Source: Macrosoma leucophasiata (lineage: Eukaryota; Arthropoda; Insecta; Lepidoptera; Hedylidae). Taken from it: 64,000 nt of DNA. Positions within the stretch are counted from its first letter, which is position 1. Each line of letters starts with the position of its first letter. The translations under genes were made by a program, and so were the position numbers. The notes below the pieces were generated by a model that saw nothing but the letters and a program-made list of their open reading frames with translations, did not search any database and was not told the DNA's origin. Positions 42,643-52,909 of the stretch are shown in pieces. Location: positions 1,270,001-1,334,000 of the forward strand of contig JAWQUS010000009.1 in assembly GCA_036365455.1 (NCBI GenBank). Reading direction: 5' to 3'.

Positions 42643-42885
42643 TTTTATATATAAAAATCAATTGCTGTTCGTAAGTCTCGCTAAAACTCGAGAACGGCTT
42701 TACCGATTTTGGCTTTGAGTTATTTTTGTCCAGGGAAGGTTTAAAAGGTAAGAAAATTGATGAAATTGAAGAGAAACAGTAGAAACCATACATTTTATTT
42801 TTCTATACAAATAGTCCGTATCTATCAAACCTTTGACACATTATTTAATTCTGAGGCAATACGAAGTTTACTGGGTCAGCTTCTA
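42643..42885 (+). repeat. family H repeat
   Basis: CAATTGCTGTTCGTAAGTCT, CTCGAGAACGGCTTTACCGA and TACTGGGTCAGCTTCTATG end. Confidence 0.65.
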
Positions 42886-43280
42886 TGATTTAAAATACAT
42901 GACATAAAACATATATGTTTAAATAAAATAAGCGTTTTCACCTGTTCCATAATCCTAAATCAACATCGATCTAGGCAAATCAATTAAGGTGAAACATAAA
43001 ACGATTTCATACAATTTTTTTACCAATAATTGGACAAATATTTGTGATATCCGCTATCATGGGGAACTTTTCCAAGTAAATAAATCGAATCGTACCTAAG
43101 CAGAGTTTGTTAAACTAATATGTACTTTATTTCATAGAAATAGTGGTACAAATGAAATGATGTTGGATTTTCATCGTAATTAAACCTTATTACCTACCGA
43201 TAAAGTCGTAATTATAGATCAGGTGGTGTACGTATGGACAGGATGAGATTAGTGATGGGGTGTGATTGAAACAACACAAC
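42886..43280. other. AT-rich intergenic DNA
   Basis: Nothing recognised. Confidence 0.35.
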
Positions 43281-43284
43281 ATGT

Positions 43285-43600
43285 GCTTTTATTTTTGTAA
43301 TATTTTTATTTTTCGCAATAACACATGCGAGTGACCTTTAGAAAATAAATAAAATTGGGAAACAATATTTTGACTTCGGGCAGGAATCGAACCTGCGACC
43401 TCAGGATAACCTGTCCGGCCGCATTACCACCAAGCTACCGAAGTCTGACACCTATACGTCAAATTGCCTTCCCTTTTTGATTTTTTAACCGATTTAGATT
43501 TATTGATAACTAATTAAAAGCTATACAACCGATATGATAGACTTAGCATTTTATACAATACATTATAATTATTAAGGGCATAGCGACATCTTAAAGATCG
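43285..43600 (-). mobile_element. diverged relative of family E with tRNA-like part
   Basis: Minus strand: body ending GACGTATAGGTGTCAGACTT, tRNA-like GACTTCGGTAGCTTGGTGG ... CCTGCCCGAAGTC (B-box GGTTCGATTCC, 7-bp acceptor), then CACTCGCATGTGTTATTGCG downstream. It shares the ATACAACCGATATGATAGAC segment with E. The downstream piece is in direct orientation here, which shows the ancestral order. Confidence 0.7.
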
Positions 43601-44040
43601 AACCGTAGATCATACCTCTGATTTAGTAACTGTAGCCCAGATCGATATTCATTTCATCAGTAAAACATACGCAAAAAACGGACGCACGGATGGATAGCAA
43701 AACTATAAGGGTTCCTTATAGGTTACAAAACACAAATATGCAAAACCGATATCATACAGTTAAGCATCACCGGTTTCAGTAACTATAAACGCACTTCACA
43801 TCACTAGACGATATTGAATTGGAAATCGCTTAATTTAGTGGTACAATGTAATTAAAACGTACCCGCCAACGTTTGACATCTTGGTTTAGACTATTTCAGA
43901 GCGATGGCTTAAAGTTCTTGCTTAGTTTTTGTTTGACTTCATTATAGGCTATACCTGCGTTATTTGTACAGACGGTTAGCTAATAGGTGCTTAAGCTGTT
44001 TTCGTAACACATGAAAATAATATAAACCTCTATGATATTG
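43601..44040. other. mostly unassigned; F-like crumb
   Basis: CGGACGCACGGATGGATAGC then AAACTATAAGGGTTCC resembles a family F end at ~43680-43725. Otherwise nothing recognised. Confidence 0.35.
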
Positions 44041-44042
44041 AT

Positions 44043-44320
44043 GGGCCTACGCCCGCAAGGTCCGTCACTGGAGCTCACCACCGCATCATTACCTAATGTA
44101 CTTGCCGCTTAATGGTAGTGTTCAGTACTATCGTGTTCCGGTCAGGTGGTAATGTACGGCCCTGTAATTTCCGGCACAGAGGCATAACACCTTAAGCCTC
44201 AGGAGTGGCAACGCATCTGCTTTTGATCTTGGTCTTTGTGTGGGTGTCTATAGGCTGCAGTTATCACTTAACATCGATGTGAACTGCATGCTTAATTGCC
44301 ACTTCCATAACATAAAAAAA
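44043..44320. mobile_element. family A element with its first ~35 bp inverted
   Basis: 44043-44077 (GCCTACGCCCGCAAGGTCCG, CACTGGAGCTC) is in minus orientation. From ACCGCATCATTACC onward the copy is plus to its A-tail. Confidence 0.75.
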
Positions 44321-44565
44321 TATTATATGTTTGTTCGCCTTCTTGTCCGCGTACTGTCCCATATATCGTCGCCAGTAAACCGCATGGAATTTAAACACTC
44401 TACTTGTCCGAATTCATTACGAACGGCAACATTGTTGTACTACATTGTTGCTCCACTCGCCTGGAATCCAGATAGGATACTTAAACGTTTGAAGTCGTGC
44501 TATGTGAAATCTAGACGAATAATTCGCTTGCTTGTAAAACTGATTGATGCAATCTAAGTTAAACA

Positions 44566-44867
44566 TGCCTCGGTAGCCTAGTGGTAGCAGGCCACTACTA
44601 CTACGCTGAGGTCCTGGGTTCGATTCCCGGGTAGGGGGTTATCAGAGATAATGGTTTGAAGTCCTTTATCTTTGGTTCTATAGGGATTTTTCCATTTTCT
44701 AGAAATTTCCCAGTACCTCGAAGTTTGATAATGTGCCCGAACAGACTCGCCACCTGTTACATGGGCCAAAACGTAACAGGCGAATCGTGGGTGTTTGCAT
44801 GTATGCTTGAATGCATGCATTGACCTCTGCCTACCCCTTCGGGCATTACAGGCGTAAAGTTACGTTT
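44566..44867 (+). mobile_element. family C tRNA-derived SINE, full length, sense
   Basis: TGCCTCGGTAGCCTAGTGGT head, B-box GGTTCGATTCCCGG, GAATCGTGGGTGTTTGCATG body, and tail CTACCCCTTCGGGCATTACA with GGCGTAAAG. Intact Pol III boxes. Confidence 0.88.
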
Positions 44868-45560
44868 ACATTATTAAAAATGAGCTTCCATCTCACAATA
44901 ACGTGAACTGAATACCATACCTGTTTGCTACTCATGTAAAAGGTGTCTTCAATATGGTAATTGATTGTGGCGGTGGATAAATGGATAGTGAATGCTAATA
45001 CGGAACCCACGTCGTTAATACCTGTCGCCAGGAAATAAATGCGTTTAACTTTATTAGAGTTTTTTTTTTCTTTTTAACCTCAGGATTAAAAGTCAGGCTA
45101 CAGTTTTTACTTTGCTATTCATTGAAATGTCAAAATAATGTTTATTTAATGCATCGAATAGATTCGACATTACATGGCACATCTGAAACATAAAAATGTT
45201 CTGTATCGGAAATTTCTTAACACTAATGCTCTCTTCAATCGTCTATTTTGCAGCAAATTGAGCATTTTGATATAGGAACAAATCATGCTTTTATAAAGAT
45301 TGGTTTATGGTTGGAATTAAATATTAGATCAATATAGTCAGAAGTTCAGAGAAAAATCCCTAATGCCATTCATTAATGGGTCAATCCAACGGGACCAAGT
45401 AAAGGCCCAATATTTCACAGTATCTTCAGACATAATTACAGTATTCAACAATTAATATTGCACATCGAGCCTGCGAAAGAGATGATCGGCTCGTTTCGAC
45501 TTCGTAGAGCGTTATCTCTGTTGCACACTGCCTACATAAGCACTGACAATCCGGTATTGG
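44868..45560. other. unassigned intergenic sequence
   Basis: No recognised repeat or coding frame. Confidence 0.4.
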
Positions 45561-45565
45561 TCAAA

Positions 45566-45640
45566 ACTTGATCAAAATGGTCGACAAAAATGGTCGTACC
45601 TATTTGACGATCAAAATGGTCGACAAATATTATAGGTACG
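45566..45640. repeat. short tandem GATCAAAATGGTCGACAAA
   Basis: TTGATCAAAATGGTCGAC and CGATCAAAATGGTCGAC occur ~38 bp apart with GGTCGTACC / ATAGGTACG flanks. Confidence 0.6.
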
Positions 45641-45685
45641 GTGCGAAAGAGATAACGCTCTACAGACCCGAAATAAGCCCAAAGT

Positions 45686-46530
45686 TTTTTTTTTTTTATG
45701 TCATTAAGTTGACAGACAAGCAGACGGGCCACCTGATGGTAAGTGGTCACCGTCGCCTATGGACATTTGCAACACCAGGGGAGTTGCCAACGCGCTGCCA
45801 GCCCTGAAGGACTCTTTTGACGCCATTTTTGAAGAACCCCATATTGTAGCACCGAGGGAACACCTCAGAGGGAAGTTCGTTCCACAGTTTACACGTTCTG
45901 GGCAGAAACGAACGAGAAAACCGCACCGTTGAGCACTGCCAAGTGTCCAGTCGGTAAGGGTGAAACTTTTCTCTTCGGCGGGTAGTACGGTGTAGGAAAA
46001 GAGACGGTGGCACCGTGTCGAACAGTTCAACAGAGCACTTACCATTGTAGAGACGGTATAACACGCACAGACTACCAATATCTCTGCGCAGGCTCAGATG
46101 TTCGAGCCTGTCTGTAAGTCCCGGATCGTTAACAATACGAACGGCGCGTTTTTGTAGGGAGTCAAGTGGACCAAGCTGGTACTTGGGGGCTCCCGCCCAC
46201 AAATGAGAGCAGTAGTAGCTGCCCCGATGTGAAATACTGCCTCGCTTTGTTAAGCACCCCCAACTTTTTGGATGCCAACTTGGTCTTACACTCAATGTGA
46301 CTCCCAAATTGCACTTCGTTCGATATGTCAACGCCCAGTATACCGATACTCTTACCAATGGCAAGCGGAGTGCCCTGGAACTGTGGTGCTACAATGAATG
46401 GGGTTTTTTTAGCGGTGAACGCGCAGACTTGTGTCTTCGAGGGGTTGAACTGCACTAAATTGAGTCGACCCCAATCTGAGACCCGCTCCAGAGAGTGCTC
46501 GACTTCTCCTCGAAGTCTCCTTCTTAGGCC
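45686..46530 (-). mobile_element. 5'-truncated CR1/Jockey-type LINE with poly(A)
   Basis: Minus strand, coding to 45747, then 3' UTR ACTTACCATCAGGTGGCCCG and CTGCTTGTCTGTCAACTTAA, ending CATAAAAAAA. The last ~70 nt align with the 3' end of family A. Confidence 0.85.
45747..46530 (-). pseudogene. CR1/Jockey-type LINE reverse transcriptase C-terminus, frameshifted
   Basis: From ~46530: LRGEVEHSLERVSDWGRLN and FNPSKTQVCAF, then LGVDISNEVQFGSHI and KLGVLNKARQYFTSGQLLLL. Near 46.21 kb a short deletion shifts the frame. The second frame continues with CSHLWAGAPKYQLGPLDSL, LSLRRDIGSLCVLYRLYNG, RSFLPRTCKLWNELPSEVFP and ends VANVHRRR at 45747. These are the thumb and C-terminal blocks after the YADD palm, which is absent. 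No endonuclease. Pieces of the same family's 3' end lie at 33.2, 42.4 and 46.63 kb. Likely partner LINE of family A. Confidence 0.85.
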
Positions 46531-46624
46531 CGATATGCATTATTTATGGAATATAATTTCCCTTTGAGGTATTATATGCCTTCTTATATAGTATGCCTTC
46601 GGTGCTTTATTATGAGGTTCTACA

Positions 46625-46690
46625 AAAATGGCATCAAAAGTGTCCTTCAGGACTGGCAGCGCGTTGGTAACTGGTGTTGCAAATGTAATT
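46625..46690 (+). repeat. 3' fragment of the CR1/Jockey-type LINE
   Basis: GGCATCAAAAGTGTCCTTCA and GGACTGGCAGCGCGTTGGTA, then GTTGCAAATG. Confidence 0.7.
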
Positions 46691-46716
46691 TATAACATCG
46701 TTCCTTTAGTTTTTAA

Positions 46717-46982
46717 TCTATATATACAAAAATCAATTGCTATTCGTTAGTCTCGCTAAAACTCGAGAACGGCTTGACCGATTTGACTAATTTTGGTTTT
46801 GAATGATTTTCTAAAGTCCAGGGAAGATTTAAAAGGTAAGATAATATGAAGAAATTGATGGCAAATAGTAAAACCACAATTTCATTTTCCCAAACAAATA
46901 GTCCGTATCTATCAAACCAATTCAAACCTTTGGCACATTATTACATTCTGAGGCAATACGAAGTTTGCCGGATCAGCTAGTG
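46717..46982 (+). repeat. family H repeat, full length
   Basis: TATATATACAAAAATCAATT start to TGCCGGATCAGCTAGTG end. Best H copy in the window. Confidence 0.7.
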
Positions 46983-47181
46983 CGAGATAAAACTGCATAG
47001 TAAGAATAATTTTGTAGGATACAATGTAACTTCCGAAAATATACGAGTATTATAAATATGAAACCGTGTTCAGGAGGTTGAAATTGTGTTCCGTTCCCAT
47101 AGGAATAGAACTATCTTCATACAAGTTTCAGCGACAGACAGCCGCACAATTCCCGTGTGGCATCATCACAGATTGGATGTT

Positions 47182-47735
47182 ATTTTATTTTAAAGATAAA
47201 TGGAAAGTTTACATTTACATATATTTTTTATCTTGTTTGACATGCATATCAATTGTTATTCGCTTTAATTTATTTTGTTTGCTTTTGACGTGTCATAAGA
47301 GGTGCCTGTCACCCTAAATGAATAAATGAGTTTCTGATTCTGATTCTGATTCTGAAAGAAAAATTTGACTTCAGGCGAGACTCGAACTCGCGGCCTACTG
47401 GGAATCTAGTCCAGCCGCTCTTCTAATTGAGCTACTGAAGTCCTGCCCGATTTGTCAAATCTTTCCTTCACATTTATTGCATTGCTTTATGGTAGCAGCA
47501 GCGCCATCTATTGCCAACTATGCTAGTTAGGCAACCGATATAATAGACTTTGCAGTTTATTGAATATCGTGAAGAAGTCGCTTTTACCCTTAATAATTGT
47601 CTTATATTATTTCGCATTAACACATGCTTGTGAAATATAAAGAGTTCGAGTCTCGCCTGAAGTCAAATTGTTCTTTCCATTTTTCTTTAAATAAAATATA
47701 TTTCACAAGCATGTGTTAATGCGAAATAATATAAG
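47182..47735 (-). mobile_element. family E element with fold-back end, split by a LINE tail
   Basis: tRNA-like part 47442-47367 (minus; 76 nt). At its minus-strand 5' end are 39-bp perfect inverted arms (47601-47639 and 47697-47735) around the 3' half of another tRNA-like copy. 47208-47354 is a later insert ending in (CTGATT)n, with AAAG duplicated on each side. Confidence 0.85.
47208..47354 (+). mobile_element. LINE 3' end with (TTCTGA)n tail
   Basis: GACGTGTCATAAGAGGTGCC, TGTCACCCTAAATGAATAAA, then TTTCTGATTCTGATTCTG. Flanked by AAAG (47204-47207, 47355-47358). Confidence 0.65.
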
Positions 47736-47996
47736 ACTATCTTCATACAAGTTTCAGCGACAGACAGCCGCACAATTCCCGTGTGGCATCATCACAGATT
47801 GGATGTTGTATTACTTATTTCCTCCCATAACTATTATTTACATATATTGTCTTTGTTTCAAGAGCGCGATCACCGCCTGCTTGTGGTGAAAACGTGTGTG
47901 CACACGCACACTCACATATTTAAGTATCTAATAAAATAATAATAAAATACGTTTGTCTTAACATGCTTACACACGGTATGTGAGAGTGGCTTCTTA

Positions 47997-48236
47997 CTGG
48001 TGGTAGAGCTCCAGTGACTAAGGTCACGGGCGTAGGCACCACCGCATTACCTAATACACTTGCCGTTAAATGGTAGTGTTCAACACTATCGTGTTCCGGT
48101 CAGGTGGTAATGTACGGCCTGTACTGACTACAGCCTATAGACACCCACACAAAGACCAAGGTCAAAGTGCAGATGCGTTACCACGCCTGAGGCCTAAGGT
48201 GTTATGCCTCTGTGCCGGAAATTACAGGGCCGTACT
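47997..48236. mobile_element. family A element with its 3' half inverted in place
   Basis: 47997-48124 is plus (TGGTGGTAGAGCTCCAGTGA ... TGTACGGCC). 48125-48236 is the remainder in minus orientation (TGACTACAGCCTATAGACAC ... CAGGGCCGTAC). No poly(A). Confidence 0.8.
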
Positions 48237-48585
48237 GCAAATATATTATCATAATAATAAACATTTATAAAACGCCCCATATCCTGTAAGATGGAAGTAA
48301 CATAATTGCAATTAACTCAAGCTTGTGAGTTTGAATCAAACATCGAAATTCAATTATACCTCCTAATTCACATAATTATTATAATTATGTTATAGCTAAA
48401 GGCAAACCGTGGTATGAGTGGTATGTGTATAATAATTTATAGTACACACACAATAGCTATTGGACCGTTATATAATTCATTAATAAATAGGTAAATATAA
48501 TGTTAAAATTAAACTTATATTTTTATTTATTTACATATATTGTTCTTACTGAAACACACATACCTCCAGATATTGGGACCTTTTA
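48237..48585. other. AT-rich intergenic DNA
   Basis: Nothing recognised. Confidence 0.35.
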
Positions 48586-48589
48586 GGCA

Positions 48590-49005
48590 GGTTACCTTAT
48601 ATTACAGATGGTACTAGGTTATCTGAAATTTCCAAGATATCGTCTGTAAGCGGTCAGCGGATCTCTATCTATCTCCACAGAAGTTTGAACGTACAGTTAA
48701 TACCAGGACATCAGAGACTTTCAAGATATCATCTGTATAAGTTTACTCATTGAGTCCATAACCCTAGCAGAGTGAAACTATCTCCCCACAAGTTTGAACG
48801 TACACTTAATACCAGGACATCAGAATCTTCCAAGATATCATCTGTATAAGTTTACTCATTGAGCCATAAACCCCAGCAGAGTGAAACTATCTCCCCACAA
48901 GTTTGAAAGTACAATAGACACCAGGACAGCAGAATCTTCCAAGAAGCTGTATTGCTCGTTGCAAACAATCCCAGCGGAGCGGAACTATCTATCTACACAA
49001 GTTTG
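48590..49005 (+). repeat. minisatellite, ~109-bp period, about 3.5 copies
   Basis: AAGTTTGAAC (or AAGTTTGAAA) starts at 48681, 48790, 48899 and 48999, so the spacing is 109, 109 and 100. Each unit holds ACCAGGACATCAGA, CTTCCAAGATATCATCTGTA and GCAGAGTGAAACTATCTCC. The period is not a multiple of three and units carry stops, so it is not a protein repeat. Confidence 0.88.
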
Positions 49006-49338
49006 AACAACAGAGCACTGCACATCGTGAGTCCCCGGGGACGCCCACAGATTGGATGTAGTCTTCCACCGCATATATCTAGGCTAATCTCTGTTTACTT
49101 GGCGCGAGTTGTATTTGCAAAGTCTAAATCTACACTTAAGAGCATTTTAGTGATTGAAGAAAAGAAGCGAAGTGACAAGCAAGCATTTAACGTCCATTTA
49201 GAAGAGAATAGTTCCCCAAGTGATAGGAAGATTATATAACTGACTTTTGCCGTTTAGCGGCAGGATGACTTATTGTGGGTGAAAACTGTCTCATTGGAAC
49301 TCCACGAATGTCATATGTAATAATTACATTTTGTATCT

Positions 49339-49639
49339 ACGTAACTTAACGCCAATAATCTCCGAAGGGGTAAGCCGACTAAGCAGAGGTAAATGCATGC
49401 ACTCAAGCATACATGCAAACACCCACGATTCGTCGGTTACGTTTTAGCCCCTAATAGGTGGCGAGCCTGTTGACATCTTCGGGCACATTACCAAAGTCCG
49501 AGGCGCTGGGAAATTTCCAGAACATGGAAAAATCCCAATAGGACCAGATATGGGTATTTTACATCCTTATCTGTAATGGCCCTCGACTTGTGAATCGAAC
49601 CCGGGACCTCAGCGTAGTAGTACAGGGCTACTGAGGCAG
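49339..49639 (-). mobile_element. family C SINE, full length, diverged
   Basis: Head ACTGCCTCAGTAGCCCTGTA (A-box degraded), B-box GGGTTCGATTCAC. The body is standard. Confidence 0.8.
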
Positions 49640-49917
49640 TTGGCACTTCACCAATGTCACCTGTAATTCTTACACTTTGCATCTTCAGCAATTATAATTA
49701 TATTCAGCCGGTTTTTTAACGTTATTCCATTGAAATCACCATAAGACCAGGAGAAAGCACGATTTTCATGTATAGGTTCAAATCAAACGGTTTTACTGAG
49801 AAAGTATTGTCCTAATTTACATTCCATCGATACATCAATAAAATCGAATGACGCAGATGTTACCTTGATAATTGATTTCATAACGAAGGATTAAAGCGAT
49901 ATTTCTTCGTATTAGAT

Positions 49918-50393
49918 AAAGGAGATGTTGCGAGCTCGGCTCTGGTTCGTACACGACCTCAAAAAATGGGTAAATTAAAGAAGAATCCGAAAAAAATACA
50001 ATTAATTTATTCAAGAATATATTTTAGAGTTACAACCACATTTAATTCAAACGATTTTATCATTTTCAACTATGTTCAACATGGCGGCGATACAGCCGAC
50101 ACTTGGGATCAATCGATTTCGACAGTATTTAGAAAATGTTACTTTTTTCTCCAAGTACTATATAATCAAAATACAATTTAAAAAATGAAAATGTCATAAT
50201 GACATCGCCCGCCATATTCGCCATGTTGGTTTTGAGTTGCAATTCTAACTGCAAATAATGTTTTGTAACTGCAAACAAAGCTAAATAAGTGATAATATGC
50301 AGTAAAAAACGTTATTATATTGATTTTGCCTGTTTAATGATATTGTGTACAATACATGGCCGGAGGTCCATACATTCTTGCAACATCTCCTTT
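49918..50393. mobile_element. family J MITE-like element with TIRs
   Basis: AAAGGAGATGTTGCGAGCTC left end and TTGCAACATCTCCTTT right end. Shorter than the 36.8-kb copy by ~45 bp in the ATCGATTTCGA region. Confidence 0.78.
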
Positions 50394-50504
50394 GATGTAC
50401 AAATCAGATAAATTAGAAATTTTCATGCTGTTACAATATGCGTATAGTGCTCACAAATTCATTTGTCTATGTTGTCTTTATATATGAAAATGGCAAACGT
50501 TTTT

Positions 50505-50789
50505 CTGGTGGTAGAGCTCCAGTGATGGAGCTCGCGGGCGTAGGCACCAGCGCATTACCTAATATACTTTCCGCTAAATGGTAGTGTCCAGCACTATCGT
50601 GTTCCGGTCAGGTGGTAATGTACGGCCCTGTAATTTCCACCACAGAGGCATAACACCTTAGGCCTCAGGAGTGGTAACGTATGTGCATTTTGACCTTGGT
50701 TTTTGTGTGGGTGTCTATAGGCTGCAGTCATCACTTAACATCAATGTGAACTGCATGCTTGCTTGTCACTTCCATTACATAAAATAAAA
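50505..50789 (+). mobile_element. family A element, full length
   Basis: CTGGTGGTAGAGCTCCAGTG to TTCCATTACATAAAATAAAA. Confidence 0.86.
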
Positions 50790-50794
50790 TGAGT

Positions 50795-51018
50795 CGGAGC
50801 CTGAGAGCGTAGGCATCAGCGCATTACCTAATTTATCTGCCACCAAATGATTATGTTGCATCATGGTCAGGTTAGATGCTACTGGAATAAAAATCACAGA
50901 GCCGTTTTATTACCGACTGATCGGGACAGTACCAAACACTACCATTTAGCAGCAAGTAGATTAGGTAATGCGGTAGTGACTACGCCCGCGCGCTCCGTCG
51001 TTGGAGCTCTACCACCAG
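50795..51018. mobile_element. diverged family A pieces in opposite orientation
   Basis: 50795-50865 plus (GAGCGTAGGCATCAGCGCAT) then 50866-51018 minus (ACCATTTAGCAGCAAGTAGA ... GGAGCTCTACCACCAG). Confidence 0.65.
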
Positions 51019-51339
51019 AAAAAGATTGTTTGCCACTTTTTAGATATTAGCCCTTAGTGAGTAACGGATCACAGGAAAAAAAGGGTTATTAAAACAACCT
51101 TTTGATTTAATGCGACATCGATCTTCAGATTTAAATTCAAGCGATACACTCTCAATGCCATCCTCAAGGGCGGTAAAGGGAAACCGTTACAAATTGGCCC
51201 AGAGATTGGCCCAAGAGATAAGAAATCTAAATCTTTTTTTATGGATATCAACAATGCCCATCAATAGTTTAGCCAACATCATATATTTGTGTTAAGTTCC
51301 AGTATGGGAGCTTGCAGACGTAGTCGCTGCACATGGAGC

Positions 51340-51620
51340 AATTCAGCCCACTGGCCGCCATAGATTATACATACATACTGAGACTGGCCACGGCGGATTA
51401 GAGGAGAGTAGCCATAGCGTTCGATACCGATGCCAAACAGTCTGTCATTGGACACTGGGGGAAATGCGTGTCACACGCACACTACAAAAATCGTCTATTA
51501 CTACGAAACTCACACCTTGTCTTTAACAAAATACATAAACAATTTCACGCACACATTTAAACATCTGGTCGGTGGCCCGTGTTGCTCTATGCGAGCCAGA
51601 CATTCTTCATTAGCATCATA
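51340..51620. repeat. family K repeat, decayed
   Basis: Shares ATTACTACGAAACTCACACC, ACAAAATACATAAACAA and GTGGCCCGTGTTGCTCTATG with 35.43-35.80 kb. The palindrome is shortened to GCGTGTCACACGC. Confidence 0.6.
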
Positions 51621-51689
51621 AACCCAGACATAACAAGCTTCCGAAAGATATAAAATCCGGGAAAATAAACGGAATTCCACTTTACCCTA

Positions 51690-51896
51690 AGCTCTATGCC
51701 GCTGCATTACCCAATCTATCTGCAGCCAAATGGTAGTGTTCAGCACTGTCGTGTTCCGGATAGATGGTAATGTATAGCCCCGTAATAACTCTCATAAGGA
51801 TACAATAACAGAACTCTGTTTTTTGTGAAGATGTAAATATAGGCTGCAATAATTCAACAACCTTTTTGCCACTTTGTTTACTTAGATAAAAAAACC
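51690..51896 (+). mobile_element. family A element, old
   Basis: GCCGCTGCATTACCCAATCT, GGTAGTGTTCAGCACTGTCG and AATATAGGCTGCAATAATTC to an A-run. Diverged throughout. Confidence 0.6.
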
Positions 51897-52900
51897 TTAC
51901 AAAATTAAAATTAAATTTCAAAAGGCCCAAAAATGTGGTCGCCTTCGTAGCCTTAGGCCTACGAGACAGACGTACCGGGGCGTAGTAGTGGACTGTATTA
52001 TTAAAGAAAATTGCGTTGGCGTGTAGGTGTAGTCGGAGGCTATCCGTGGCACAGAAAAAGGATAGGTAGAAAGGACTGACCTGGTGTTTCCCTGGTACTG
52101 CGGATCCTTTGTCACAATTGTCACCTTTCTTAATTGCACAGTGCGCGGCGCGCGAGCGGGTTTGCCAGCGGAATCGGACCAACTGGCCAGTATGCGGATA
52201 GGAGGATAAGGACATAAAAGCGAGCGTAGGTAGGAAGAAAGGTATCGGATAGATCGGATAGAATGGCGCGAACACAATGATTTTATGTCTTACAAGTAAT
52301 TTTATATTACTGTTTACTAAATTGAGGGTGCCAGTTACATTGCCAAGCTCGAGACACCACCGTACATAATATATTAATATTTGCCATGATGGTACTCGTG
52401 TGCCGTTTAGGTAGTAACCTCTAAATGTAGCGACCATTATGTCATTCGATTCGTTTAAAGGACTGTGAGTCCAAAATAAGCACGGAATTAAGCTCTCTAA
52501 TAATCGCTCGCTCTTACCAAATAGACCAAACTTGGAAAAACACAAGGAGTTGACCTTGACACGACAGACAATACAGAATTACGAATGCTGTCTCTGTTGT
52601 GAGCTGATTTCAATCACTTCCTTTATTAATTGATTGAAGTAGCTAACGGCACGATCACAGAAATTATTCTTTTGATTTCTATGGGTTCGATTAAGAAGTA
52701 TTTGACATACATAAGCTACATATATTATACTAAGTAATTAGATCAGCCATTATTGGTACGCTAGACACATACACATGCATGCCATGTCTTGCTTTTTTGA
52801 TAACGACCATCTCAAATAACGTCATGTTCTACATATATATGGTGGCTTGCCACCAATCGGACAGCTAAAGTATTCTGCCTCTATCATTCGCAGTTACAGC
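51897..52900. other. unassigned sequence; long chance frame on the minus strand
   Basis: A minus-strand frame of 283 codons (52545-51694) runs into the old A copy at its C-terminal end, so its last ~25 residues are A-derived (TIYPEHDSAEHYHLAADRLG). The rest has no similarity I recognise. A GC-richer core (52075-52200) holds CAGTGCGCGGCGCGCGAGCG. Confidence 0.4.
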
Positions 52901-52909
52901 CTCCAGAAT

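Larger units (their letters stand above)
47110..47807. repeat. 72-bp identical direct repeats flanking a family E insertion
   Basis: 47110-47181 and 47736-47807 are identical (ACTATCTTCATACAAGTTTC ... CACAGATTGGATGTT). Family E lies exactly between them. Confidence 0.92.

Noticed and set aside
48590..49005. CRISPR-like array
   Set aside because: Repeat units are ~109 bp without short conserved repeats and unique spacers, and the DNA is eukaryotic. It is a minisatellite.
51694..52545. 283-codon minus-strand open frame, one of the longest in the window
   Set aside because: Its C-terminal part is translated family A repeat, the rest resembles nothing I recognise, and a 119-codon frame overlaps it. 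Most likely a chance frame.
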